A stretch of DNA of 64,000 bases from Limnoperna fortunei. Lineage: Eukaryota; Mollusca; Bivalvia; Mytilida; Modiolidae. The stretch spans positions 4,746,001 through 4,810,000 of the forward strand of contig OX104112.1 in NCBI GenBank assembly GCA_944474755.1, given 5' to 3'. How positions within the stretch are numbered: position 1 is the first letter of the stretch; each line of letters opens with the position of its first letter. Made by a program: the position numbers and the translations under genes. Below, in pieces: positions 27,746 through 39,905 of the stretch. The notes beneath the pieces are model-generated. The model was not told where the DNA came from, did not search any database, and saw only the letters and a program-made list of their open reading frames with translations.

Positions 27746-30599
27746 GTCTGTGTTAATGTCGCTGAATTATTTATATGATGTATACATGTCTGCCCCTATG
27801 TCTGTGTTAATGTCGCTGAATTATGTATATGATGTATACATGTCTGCCCCTATGTCTGTGTTAATGTCTCTGAATTATGTATATGATGTATACATGTCTG
27901 CCACTATGTCTGTGTTAATGTCTCTGAATTCTGTATATGATGTATACATGTCTGCCCCTATGTCTGTGTTAATGTCGCTGAATTCTGTATATGATGTATA
28001 CATGTCTGCCACTATGTCTGTGTTAATGTCTCTGAATTCTGTATATGATGTATACATGTCTGCCCCTATGTCTGTATTAATGTCGCTGAATTATGTGTAT
28101 GATGTATACATGTCTGCCCCTATATCTGTGTTAATGTCTCTGAATTATATATATGATGTATACATGTCTGCCACTATGTCTGTGTTAATGTCGCTGAATT
28201 CTGTATATGATGTATACATGTCTGCCACTCTGTCTGTGTTAATGTCTCTGAATTATGTGTATGATGTATACATGTCTGCCCATATGTCGGTGTTTATGTC
28301 GCTGAATTATGTGTATGATGTATACATGTCTGCCCCTATATCTGTGTTAATGTCGCTGAATTCTGTATATGATGTATACATGTCTGCCACTATGTCTGTG
28401 TTAATGTCGCTGAATTATGTATATGATGTATGCATGTCTGCCACTATGTCTATGTTAATGTCGCTGAATTATGTATATGATGTATACATGTCTGCCACTA
28501 TGTCTGTGTTAATGTCGCTGAATTCTGTATATGATGTATACATGTCTGCCACTATGTCTGTGTTAATGTCGCTGAATTATGTGTATGATGTATACATGTC
28601 TTCCACTATGTCTGTGTTAATGTCGCTGAATTATGTGTATGATGTATACATGTCTGCCACTATGTCTGTGTTAATGTCGCTGAATTATGTGTATGATGTA
28701 TACATGTCTGCCACTCTGTCTGTGTTAATGTCGCTGAAATATGTGTATGATGTATACATGTCTTCCACTATGTCTGTGTTAATGTCTCTGAATTATGTAT
28801 ATGATGTATACATGTCTGACCCTATGTCTGTGTTAATGTCGCTGAATTCTGTATATGATGTATACATGTCTGCCACTATGTCTGTGTTAATGTCTCTGAA
28901 TTCTGTATATGATGTATACATGTCTGCCCCTATGTCTGTGTTAATGTCGCTGAATTCTGTATATGATGTATACATGTCTGCCACTATGTCTGTGTTAATG
29001 TCGCTGAATTCTGTATATGATGTATGCATGTCTGCAACTATGTCTGTGTTAATGTCTCTGAATTCTGTATATGATGTATACATGTCTGCCACTATGTCTG
29101 TGATAATGTCGCTGAATTCTGTATATGATGTATACATGTCTGCCACTATGTCTGTGTTAATGTCGCTGAATTCTGTATATGATGTATACATGTCTGCCAC
29201 TATGTCTGTGTTAATGTCTCTGAATTCTGTATATGATGTATACATGTCTGCCCCTATGTCTGTGTTAATGTCTCTGAATTATGTATATGATGTATACATG
29301 TCTGCCACTATGTCTGTGTTAATGTCTCTGAATTCTGTATATGATGTATACATGTCTGCCCCTATGTCTGTGTTAATGTCGCTGAATTCTGTATATGATG
29401 TATACATGTCTGCCACTATGTCTGTGTTAATGTCTCTGAATTCTGTATATGATGTATACATGTCTGCCCCTATGTCTGTATTAATGTCGCTGAATTATGT
29501 GTATGATGTATACATGTCTGCCCCTATATCTGTGTTAATGTCTCTGAATTATATATATGATGTATACATGTCTGCCACTATGTCTGTGTTAATGTCGCTG
29601 AATTCTGTATATGATGTATACATGTCTGCCACTCTGTCTGTGTTAATGTCGCTGAATTATGTGTATGATGTATACATGTCTGCCACTATGTCTGTGTTAA
29701 TGTCGCTGAATTCTGTATATGATGTATACATGTCTGCCCCTATGTCTGTGTTAATGTCGCTGAATTATGTATATGATGTATACATGTCTGCCCCTATGTC
29801 TGTGTTAATGTCGCTGAATTCTGTATATGATGTATGCATGTCTGCCCCTATGTCTGTGTTAATGTCGCTGAATTATGTATATGATGTATACATGTCTGCC
29901 CCTATGTCTGTGTTAATGTCACTGAATTCTGTATATGATGTATGCATGTCTGCCCCTATGTCTGTGTTAATGTCGCTGAATTATGTATATGATGTATACA
30001 TGTCTGCCCCTATGTCTGTGTTAATGTCGCTGAATTCTGTATATGATGTATACATGTCTGCCACTCTGTCTGTGTTAATGTCGCTGAATTAAGTACATGA
30101 TGTATACATGTCTGCCACTATGTCTGTGTTAATGTCACTGAATTCTGTATATGATGTATACATGTCTGCCACTCTGTCTGTGTTAATGTCGCTGAATTAA
30201 GTACATGATGTATACATGTCTGCCACTATGTCTGTGTTAATGTCACTGAATTCTGTATATGATGTATACATGTCTGCCACTCTGTCTGTGTTAATGTCTC
30301 TGAATTAAGTACATGATGTATACATGTCTGCCACTATGTCTGTGTTAATGTCGCTGAATTCTGTATATGATGTATACATGTCTGCCACTATGTCTGTGTT
30401 AATGTCACTGAATTATGTATATGATGTATACATGTCTGCCACTCTGTCTGTGTTAATGTCGCTGAATTCTGTATATGATGTATACATGTCTGCCACTCTG
30501 TCTGTGTTAATGTCGCTGAATTCTGTATATGATGTATACATGTCTGCCACTATGTCTGTGTTAATGTCACTGAATTATGTATATGATGTATACATGTCT

Positions 30600-33245
30600 G
30601 CCACTCTGTCTGTGTTAATGTCGCTGAATTAAGTACATGATGTATACATGTCTGCCACTATGTCTGTGTTAATGTCGCTGAATTCTGTATATGATGTATA
30701 CATGTCTGCCACTATGTCTGTGTTAATGTCGCTGAATTCTGTATATGATGTATACATGTCTGCCACTATGTCTGTGTTAATGTCGCTGAATTCTGTATAT
30801 GATGTATGCATGTCTGCCACTATGTCTGTGTTAATGTCGCTGAATTCTGTATATGATGTATACATGTCTGCCCCTATGTCTGTGTTAATGTCGCTGAATT
30901 CTGTATATGATGTATACATGTCTGCCACTCTGTCTGTGTTAATGTCGCTGAATTATGTGTATGATGTATGCATGTCTGCCACTATGTCTATGTTAATGTC
31001 GCTGAATTATGTGTATGATGTATACATGTCTGCCACTATGTCTGTGTTAATGTCGCTGAATTCTGTATATGATGTATACATGTCTGCCACTATGTCTGTG
31101 TTAATGTCGCTGAATTCTGTATATGATGTATGCATGTCTGCCACTATGTCTATGTTAATGTCGCTGAATTATGTATATGATGTATACATGTCTGCCACTC
31201 TGTCTGTGTTAATGTCGCTGAATTATGTGTATGATGTATACATGTCTGCCCCCTATGTCTGTGTTAATGTCGCTGAATTATGTCTATGATGTATGCATGT
31301 CTGCCACTATGTCTATGTTAATGTCGCTGAATTCTGTATATGATGTATGCATGTCTGCCACTATGTCTATGTTAATGTCGCTGAATTATGTATATGATGT
31401 ATACATGTCTGCCACTCTGTCTGTGTTAATGTCGCTGAATTCTGTATATGATGTATACATGTCTGCCAGTATGTCTGTGTTAATGTCGCTGAATTCTGTA
31501 TATGATGTATACATGTCTTCCACTATGTCTGTGTTAATGTCGCTGAATTATGTGTATTATGTATACATGTCTGCCACTCTGTCTGTGTTAATGTCGCTGA
31601 ATTATGTGTATGATGTATACATGTCTTCCACTATGTCTGTGTTAATGTCTCTGAATTATGTGTATGATGTATACATGTCTGCCACTATGTCTGTGTTAAT
31701 GTCGCTGAATTCTGTATATGATGTATGCATGTCTGCCACTATGTCTATGTTAATGTCGCTGAATTATGTATATGATGTATACATGTCTGCCACTCTGTCT
31801 GTGTTAATGTCGCTGAATTCTGTATATGATGTATACATGTCTGCCAGTATGTCTGTGTTAATGTCGCTGAATTCTGTATATGATGTATACATGTCTTCCA
31901 CTATGTCTGTGTTAATGTCGCTGAATTATGTGTATTATGTATACATGTCTGCCACTCTGTCTGTGTTAATGTCGCTGAATTATGTGTATGATGTATACAT
32001 GTCTTCCACTATGTCTGTGTTAATGTCTCTGAATTATGTCTATGATGTATACATGTCTGCCACTATGTCTGTGTTAATGTCTCTGAATTCTGTATATGAT
32101 GTATACATGTCTGCCACTATGTCTGTGATAATGTCGCTGAATTCTGTATATGATGTATACATGTCTGCCACTATGTCTGTGTTAATGTCGCTGAATTCTG
32201 TATATGATGTATACATGTCTGCCCCTATGTCTGTGTTTATGTCGCTGAATTATGTATATGATGTATACATGTCTGCCACTATGTCTGTGTTAATGTCGCT
32301 GAATTATGTGTATGATGTATACATGTCTGCCACTCTGTCTGTGTTAATGTCGCTGAATTATGTGTATGATGTATACATGTCTGCAACTATGTCTGTGTTA
32401 ATGTCGCTGAATTATGTATATGATGTCGACATGTCTGCCCCTATGCCTGTGTTAATGTCGCTGAATTCTGTATATGATGTATACATGTCTGCCCTTATGT
32501 CTGTGTTAATGTCGCTGAATTATGTGTATGATGTATACATGTCTTCCACTATGTCTGTGTTAATGTCTCTGAATTATGTATATGATGTATACATGTCTGC
32601 CACTCTGTCTGTGTTAATGTCGCTGAATTAAGTACATGATGTATACATGTCTGCCACTATGTCTGTGTTAATGTCGCTGAATTCTGTATATGATGTATAC
32701 ATGTCTGCCACTATGTCTGTGTTAATGTCGCTGAATTCTGTATATGATGTATACATGTCTGCCACTATGTCTGTGTTAATGTCGCTGAATTCTGTATATG
32801 ATGTATGCATGTCTGCCACTATGTCTGTGTTAATGTCGCTGAATTCTGTATATGATGTATACATGTCTGCCCCTATGTCTGTGTTAATGTCGCTGAATTC
32901 TGTATATGATGTATACATGTCTGCCACTCTGTCTGTGTTAATGTCGCTGAATTATGTGTATGATGTATGCATGTCTGCCACTATGTCTATGTTAATGTCG
33001 CTGAATTATGTGTATGATGTATACATGTCTGCCACTATGTCTGTGTTAATGTCGCTGAATTCTGTATATGATGTATACATGTCTGCCACTATGTCTGTGT
33101 TAATGTCGCTGAATTCTGTATATGATGTATGCATGTCTGCCACTATGTCTATGTTAATGTCGCTGAATTATGTATATGATGTATACATGTCTGCCACTCT
33201 GTCTGTGTTAATGTCGCTGAATTATGTGTATGATGTATACATGTC
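30600..33245. repeat. Satellite A segment repeated at a 1999-bp offset
   Basis: The stretch from about 30600 to 31245 recurs at about 32600 to 33244, starting with the marker GAATTAAGTACATG; the offset is 37 units plus one base. Between the copies, the marker TGTGTATTAT occurs at 31551 and 31929, which are 378 bp (7 units) apart. It occurs again at 33279, 1350 bp (25 units) further on. The pattern shows nested block duplications of several sizes. Confidence 0.75.
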
Positions 33246-33469
33246 TTCCACTATGTCTGTGTTAATGTCGCTGAATTATGTGTATTATGTATACATGTCT
33301 GCCACTCTGTCTGTGTTAATGTCGCTGAATTATGTGTATGATGTATACATGTCTTCCACTATGTCTGTGTTAATGTCTCTGAATTATGTCTATGATGTAT
33401 ACATGTCTGCCACTATGTCTGTGTTAATGTCTCTGAATTCTGTATATGATGTATACATGTCTGCCACTA

Positions 33470-36400
33470 TGTCTGTGATAATGTCGCTGAATTCTGTATA
33501 TGATGTATACATGTCTGCCACTATGTCTGTGTTAATGTCGCTGAATTCTGTATATGATGTATACATGTCTGCCCCTATGTCTGTGTTAATGTCGCTGAAT
33601 TATGTATATGATGTATACATGTCTGCCAGTATGTCTGTGTTAATGTCGCTGAATTATGTGTATGATGTATACATGTCTGCCACTCTGTCTGTGTTAATGT
33701 CGCTGAATTATGTGTATGATGTATACATGTCTGCAACTATGTCTGTGTTAATGTCGCTGAATTATGTATATGATGTCGACATGTCTGCCCCTATGCCTGT
33801 GTTAATGTCGCTGAATTCTGTATATGATGTATACATGTCTGCCCTTATGTCTGTGTTAATGTCGCTGAATTATGTGTATGATGTATACATGTCTTCCACT
33901 ATGTCTGTGTTAATGTCTCTGAATTATGTATATGATGTATACATGTCTGCCACTATGTCTGTGTTAATGTCGCTGAATTCTGTATATGATGTATACATGT
34001 CTGCCACTCTGTCTGTGTTAATGTCGCTGGATTCTGTATGATGTATACATGTCTGCCACTCTGTCTGTGATAATGTCGCTGAATTCTGTATATGATGTAT
34101 ACATGTCTGCCACTATGTCTGTGTTAATGTCGCTGAATTCTGTGTATGATGTATGCATGTCTGCCCCTATGTCTGTGTTAATGTCGCTGAATTCTGTATA
34201 TGATGTATACATGTCTGCCCCTATGTCTGTGTTAATGTCGCTGAATTATGTATATGATGTCGACATGTCTGCCCCTATGTCTGTGTTAATGTCGCTGAAT
34301 TCTGTATATGATGTATACATGTCTGCCCTTATGTCTGTGTTAATGTCGCTGAATTATGTATATGATGTATACATGTCTGCCCTTATGTTTGTGTTAATGT
34401 CGCCGAATTTTGTATATGATGTATACATGTCTGTCCCTATGTCTGTGTAAATGTCGCTGAATTATGTATATGATGTATACATGTCTGCCCCTATGTCTGT
34501 GTTAATATCGCTGAATTCTGTATATGATGTATACATGTCTGCCCCTATGTCTGTGTAAATGTCGCTGAATTCTGTATATGATGTATACATGACTGCCACT
34601 ATGTCTGTGTTAATGTCGCTGAATTCTGTGTATGATGTATACATGTCTGCCCCCTATGTCTGTGTTAATGTCGCTGAATTCTGTATATGATGTATACATG
34701 TCTGCCCCTATGTCTGTGTTAATGTCACTGAATTATGTATATGATGTATACATGTCTGCTCCTATGTCTGTGTTAATGTCACTGAATTCTGTATATGATG
34801 TATACATGTCTGCCAGTATGTCTGTGTTAATGTCGCTGAATTCTGTATATGATGTATACATGTCTGCCCTTATGTCTGTGTTAATGTCGCTGAATTATGT
34901 GTATGATGTATACATGTCTGCCCTTATGTCTGTGTTTATGTTTCTGTATTATGTATATGATGTATGCATGTCTGTCCCTATATCTGTGTTAATGTCCCTG
35001 AATTATGTATATGATGTATGCATGTCTGCCCCTATGTCTGTGTTAATGTCACTGAATTATGTGTATGATGTATACATGTCTGCCACTATGTCTGTGATAA
35101 TGTCGCTGAATTCTGTATATGATGTATACATGTCTGCCACTATGTCTGTGTTAATGTCGCTGAATTCTGTATATGATGTATACATGTCTGCCCCTATGTC
35201 TGTGTTTATGTCGCTGAATTATGTATATGATGTATACATGTCTGCCAGTATGTCTGTGTTAATGTCGCTGAATTATGTGTATGATGTATACATGTCTGCC
35301 ACTCTGTCTGTGTTAATGTCGCTGAATTATGTGTATGATGTATACATGTCTGCAACTATGTCTGTGTTAATGTCGCTGAATTATGTATATGATGTCGACA
35401 TGTCTGCCCCTATGCCTGTGTTAATGTCGCTGAATTCTGTATATGATGTATACATGTCTGCCCTTATGTCTGTGTTAATGTCGCTGAATTATGTGTATGA
35501 TGTATACATGTCTTCCACTATGTCTGTGTTAATGTCTCTGAATTATGTATATGATGTATACATGTCTGCCACTATGTCTGTGTTAATGTCGCTGAATTCT
35601 GTATATGATGTATACATGTCTGCCACTCTGTCTGTGTTAATGTCGCTGGATTCTGTATGATGTATACATGTCTGCCACTCTGTCTGTGATAATGTCGCTG
35701 AATTCTGTATATGATGTATACATGTCTGCCACTATGTCTGTGTTAATGTCGCTGAATTCTGTGTATGATGTATGCATGTCTGCCCCTATGTCTGTGTTAA
35801 TGTCGCTGAATTCTGTATATGATGTATACATGTCTGCCGCTATGTCTGTGTTAATGTCGCTGAATTATGTATATGATGTCGACATGTCTGCCCCTATGTC
35901 TGTGTTAATGTCGCTGAATTCTGTATATGATGTATACATGTCTGCCCTTATGTCTGTGTTAATGTCGCTGAATTATGTATATGATGTATACATGTCTGCC
36001 CTTATGTTTGTGTTAATGTCGCCGAATTTTGTATATGATGTATACATGTCTGTCCCTATGTCTGTGTAAATGTCGCTGAATTATGTATATGATGTATACA
36101 TGTCTGCCCCTATGTCTGTGTTAATATCGCTGAATTCTGTATATGATGTATACATGTCTGCCCCTATGTCTGTGTTAATGTCGCTGAATTCTGTATATGA
36201 TGTATACATGTCTGCCACTATGTCTGTGTTAATGTCGCTGAATTCTGTGTATGATGTATACATGTCTGCCCCCTATGTCTGTGTTAATGTCGCTGAATTC
36301 TGTATATGATGTATACATGTCTGCCCCTATGTCTGTGTTAATGTCACTGAATTATGTATATGATGTATACATGTCTGCTCCTATGTCTGTGTTAATGTCA

Positions 36401-36700
36401 CTGAATTCTGTATATGATGTATACATGTCTGCCAGTATGTCTGTGTTAATGTCGCTGAATTCTGTATATGATGTATACATGTCTGCCCTTATGTCTGTGT
36501 TAATGTCGCTGAATTATGTGTATGATGTATACATGTCTGCCCTTATGTCTGTGTTTATGTTTCTGTATTATGTATATGATGTATGCATGTCTGTCCCTAT
36601 ATCTGTGTTAATGTCCCTGAATTATGTATATGATGTATGCATGTCTGCCCCTATGTCTGTGTTAATGTCACTGAATTATGTGTATGATGTATACATGTCT
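33470..36700. repeat. Tandem duplication of a 1619-bp segment within satellite A
   Basis: Matching landmarks lie 1619 bp apart: GTCTGTGATA at 33471 and 35090, GGATTCTGTATGATG near 34028 and 35647, and TTCTGTATTA at 34942 and 36561. The segment is 30 units minus one base, and both copies share the same 2-bp deletion in GTATGATG. A further 594-bp offset (11 units) links 36561 to 37155, so part of the copy was duplicated again. Confidence 0.8.
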
Positions 36701-37639
36701 GCCCCTATGTCTGTGTTAATGTCGCTGAATTATGTTTATGATGTATACATGTCTGCCCCTATGTCTGTGTTAATGTCTCTGAATTATGTATATGATGTAT
36801 ACATGTCTGCCCCTATGTCTGTGTTAATGTCGCTGATTTCTGTATATGATGTATACATGTCTGCCGCTATCTCTGTGTTAAAGTCGCTGAATTCTGTATA
36901 TGATGTATACATGTCTGCTCCTATGTCTGTGTTAATGTCACTGAATTCTGTATATGATGTATACATGTCTGCCAGTATGTCTGTGTTAATGTCGCTGAAT
37001 TCTGTATATGATGTATACATGTCTGCCCTTATGTCTGTGTTAATTTCGCTGAATTATGTGTATGATGTATACATGTCTGCCCCTATGTCTGTGTTAATGT
37101 CGCTGAATTATGTGTATGATGTATACATGTCTGCCCATATGTCTGTGTTTATGTTTCTGTATTATGTATATGATGTATCCATGTCTGTCCCTATATCTGT
37201 GTTAATGTCCCTGAATTATGTATATGATGTATGCATGTCTGCCCCTATGTCTGTGTTAATGTCACTGAATTATGTGTATGATGTATACATGTCTGCCCCT
37301 ATGTCTGTGTTAATGTCGCTGAATTATGTTTATGATGTATACATGTCTGCCCCTATGTCTGTGTTAATGTCTCTGAATTATGTATATGATGTATACATGT
37401 CTGCCCCTATGTCTGTGTTAATGTCGCTGAATTCTGTATATGATGTATACATGTCTGCCGCTATCTCTGTGTTAAAGTCGCTGAATTCTGTATATGATGT
37501 ATACATGTCTGCCCCCTATGTCTGTGTTAATGTCACTGAATTCTGTACATGATGTATACATGTCTGCCCCTATGTCTGTGTTAATGTCGCTGAATTCTGT
37601 ATATGATGTATGCATGTCTGCCCCTATATCTGTGTTTAT

Positions 37640-37690
37640 GTCGCTGAATTCCTGACATGATGTATATATATCATGTATATCTGCCCCTAT
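37640..37690. repeat. Irregular unit with AT-rich palindrome in satellite A
   Basis: This is the most divergent spot inside the array. After GCTGAATT the unit reads CCTGACATGATG and then a TATATATA tract. It contains an inverted repeat CATGAT (37656-37661) and ATCATG (37670-37675) around an 8-base loop. The array resumes normally at CTGCCCCTATG. It may be a small rearrangement or the join between two array segments. Confidence 0.6.
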
Positions 37691-38945
37691 GTTTGTGTTA
37701 ATGTCGCTGAATTATGTATATGATGTATACATGTCTGCCACTATGTCTGTGTTAATGTCGCTGAATTATGTGTATGATGTATGCATGTCTGCCACTATGT
37801 CTGTGTTAATGTCGCTGAATTCTGTATATAATGTATACATGTCTGACACTATGTCTGTTAATGTCGCTGAATTCTGTATATGATGTATACATGTCTGCCA
37901 GTATGTCTGTGTTAATGTCGCTGAATTCTGTATATGATGTATACATGTCTGCCCCTGTCTGTGTTAATGTCGCTGAATTCTGTATATGATGTATACATGT
38001 CTGCCACTATGTCTGTGTTAATGTCGCTGAATTATGTATATGATGTATACATGTCTGCCAGTATGTCTGTGTTAATGTCGCTGAATTCTGTATATGATGT
38101 ATACATGTCTGACCCTATGTCTGTGTTAATGGCCCTGAATTCTGTATATGATGTATACATGTCTGCCACTATGTCTGTGTTAATGTCGCTGAATTATGTA
38201 TATGATGTATACATGTCTGCCACTATGTCTGTGTTAATGTCGCTGAATTATGTATATGATGTATACATGTCTGCCACTATGTCTGTGTTAATGTCGCTGA
38301 ATTCTGTATATGATGTATACATGTCTGCCACTATGTCTGTTTTAATGTCGCTGAATTCTGTATATGATGTATGCATGTCTGCCCCTATGTCGATGTTAAT
38401 GTCACTGAATTATGTATATGATGTATGCATGTCTGCCACTATGTCGGTGTTAATGTCGCTGAATTCTGTATATGATGTATGCATGTCTGCCCCTATGTCT
38501 GTGTTAATGTCACTGAATTATGTATATGATGTATGCATGTCTGCCACTATGTCGGTGTTAATGTCGCTGAATTCTGTATATGATGTATACATGTCTGCCC
38601 CTATGTCTGTGTTAATGTCACTGAATTATGTATATGATGTATACATGTCTGCCCCTATGTCTGTGTTAATGTCGCTGAATTATGTGTATGATGTATGCAT
38701 GTCTGTCACTATGTCTGTGTTAATGTCACTGAATTATGTATATGATGTATGCATGTCTGCCCCTATGTCGATGTTAATTTCACTGAATTATGTATATGAT
38801 GTATGCATGTCTGCCACTATGTCGGTGTTAATGTCGCTGAATTCTGTATATGATGTATACATATCAGCCCCTATGTCTGTGTAAAAGTCGCTGAATTCTG
38901 TATATGATGTATACATGTCTGCCCCTATGTCTCTGTAAATGTCGG

Positions 38946-39800
38946 ATAATGGGAAGCCAACCATGTGATAGCCGCCCCTGATTTGAAAGAAATTAATCTG
39001 AATAAGCTGGATTACGATAAGTTAGTAGTCTGAAATTATTATTTTTGCTGCTAATAATAAATATATTTTTTAATCTATAGTAGGTCTACTTAATATGAAA
39101 TGTAACATTGAATTAATATTTATGAACGATAATAACAGATGTGTTGTCCGATAATAAACCGATATATAATTAAAGATACGTCGGAAAACGTGAGGGAAAT
39201 ATCTGTTTATGGTACACAGGAACCTATAAGTTATACTAATCCCAATGGCACATCGCCTTTAATCGCAGAGACAAGCATTCGCATTTTTCAGCAACATAAT
39301 AACCTTTATATACTTATTTTCGGAAAACTGCTAAGTAAAACTTGCAGTGATAACTAATGAATGAACCCCGTTAATAAAATCAAGTACTGAAGAAATGATG
39401 TTTATCTTATGTCTACACCTATATTTCAAATGCAGTAGGGGTCTCGATGTTCGTAGGATCCAGGTAGTAGTTGTACATGTTGTAGGACGTATACCAATAA
39501 TCAGTACTCTGAGAGTGTCAATAGTGGGGTTGTGAATCCGACCTTCACGTCGATTACAGTGAGCTCTACTCTAACCTTGAAATTACAAGGATTGAACACT
39601 CAGAATCAAAAATGGATAACACGATATAGCTAAACAATGGCTGAAAGCGGCGTAAAACCACAATCAAATGTCAAAACAAGGTTCATGGGAATACAATTAA
39701 CAACAATTGCCTTTTTTGCAAAAATTTGCCGGCTATTATATTTTCTCTTTTTTATTACAAAATAAATTACTGATTATAAATCTTACATTAATGACGTGTA
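38946..39800. other. AT-rich intergenic DNA right of satellite A
   Basis: Unique-looking, AT-rich sequence lies between the satellite edge and a 40-bp tandem repeat. It has one 72-codon + strand frame (39139-39357) with no recognisable domain, which I do not call as a gene. On the minus strand AATAAA lies at 39751-39756, about 95 bp past the stop of the zinc-finger ORF, in a usable position for its poly(A) signal. I see no RNA gene or transposon end here. Confidence 0.6.
39751..39756 (-). promoter_or_regulatory. Candidate poly(A) signal for the zinc-finger ORF
   Basis: AATAAA on the minus strand lies about 92-97 bases downstream of the stop codon at 39848. The motif is common by chance in AT-rich DNA, so only its position supports the call. 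Confidence 0.3.
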
Positions 39801-39905
39801 AGACAATTCAGTTAATGTCAGACCGGACGGGTCCAGTGCAAGACAATTCAGTTAATGTCAGACCGGACGGGTCCAGTGCAAGACAATTCAGTTAATGTCA
39901 GACCG
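39801..39905. repeat. 40-bp tandem repeat, 2.6 copies
   Basis: The unit begins AGACAATTCAGTTAATGTCA and ends GGGTCCAGTGCA. Copies occupy 39801-39840 and 39841-39880, followed by a 25-base partial copy to 39905. The copies are identical where they overlap, which implies recent duplication. The rightmost part encodes the last residues of the minus-strand zinc-finger ORF. Because 40 is not a multiple of three, the next copy is read in another frame and supplies its TGA stop. Confidence 0.95.

Larger units (their letters stand above)
1..38945. repeat. Satellite A: tandem array of a 54-bp unit
   Basis: A 54-bp unit repeats without interruption from the window edge to about 38945, giving roughly 720 copies; the left end lies outside the window. 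The unit is itself made of ATGT-headed sub-blocks of 12, 12, 13, 9 and 8 bp, seen in translation as MSAP-MSVL-MSLN-YVYDVY. Each unit carries the 10-bp palindrome ATGTATACAT or a variant of it. Common variants are TCG/TCA/TCT before CTGAA, AATTATG/AATTCTG, GTATAC/GTATGC/GTCTAC and GCCCCT/GCCACT. One-base changes in the C-run (GCCCT, GCCCCCT) recur. The last unit breaks off at ATGTCG before GATAATGGG. There are no spacers, so this is not CRISPR. I do not recognise the family. Confidence 0.98.
27745..38945. repeat. Satellite A, right subfamily domain
   Basis: Diagnostic variants are ATGTCTCTGAA (TCT in place of TCG), GCCACTCTG, ATGTCTTCCACTATG, GTATTATG, GTCGACATG and GAATTAAGTACATG. Units with AATTCTG (Ser) predominate, so several minus-strand stretches are also open. 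The lysine and CTAC variants of the left domain are almost absent. The domain ends abruptly against single-copy-like DNA near 38945. Confidence 0.75.

Noticed and set aside
1..38945. A giant repetitive protein gene or several adjacent genes in satellite A
   Set aside because: Indels and shared stops break the frame many times, no unique termini or signal peptide exist, and replacement variants are abundant. The open frame follows from a 54-bp unit.
1..38945. CRISPR array
   Set aside because: Repeats are directly adjacent with no unique spacers, and the context is eukaryotic.
39139..39357. 72-codon + strand frame left of the zinc-finger ORF
   Set aside because: No recognisable domain or gene context; the length is within chance for this composition.
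39801..39905. Relationship of the 40-bp repeat to satellite A through the shared GTTAATGTCA
   Set aside because: Only about ten bases match and the remainder is unrelated; chance is sufficient.
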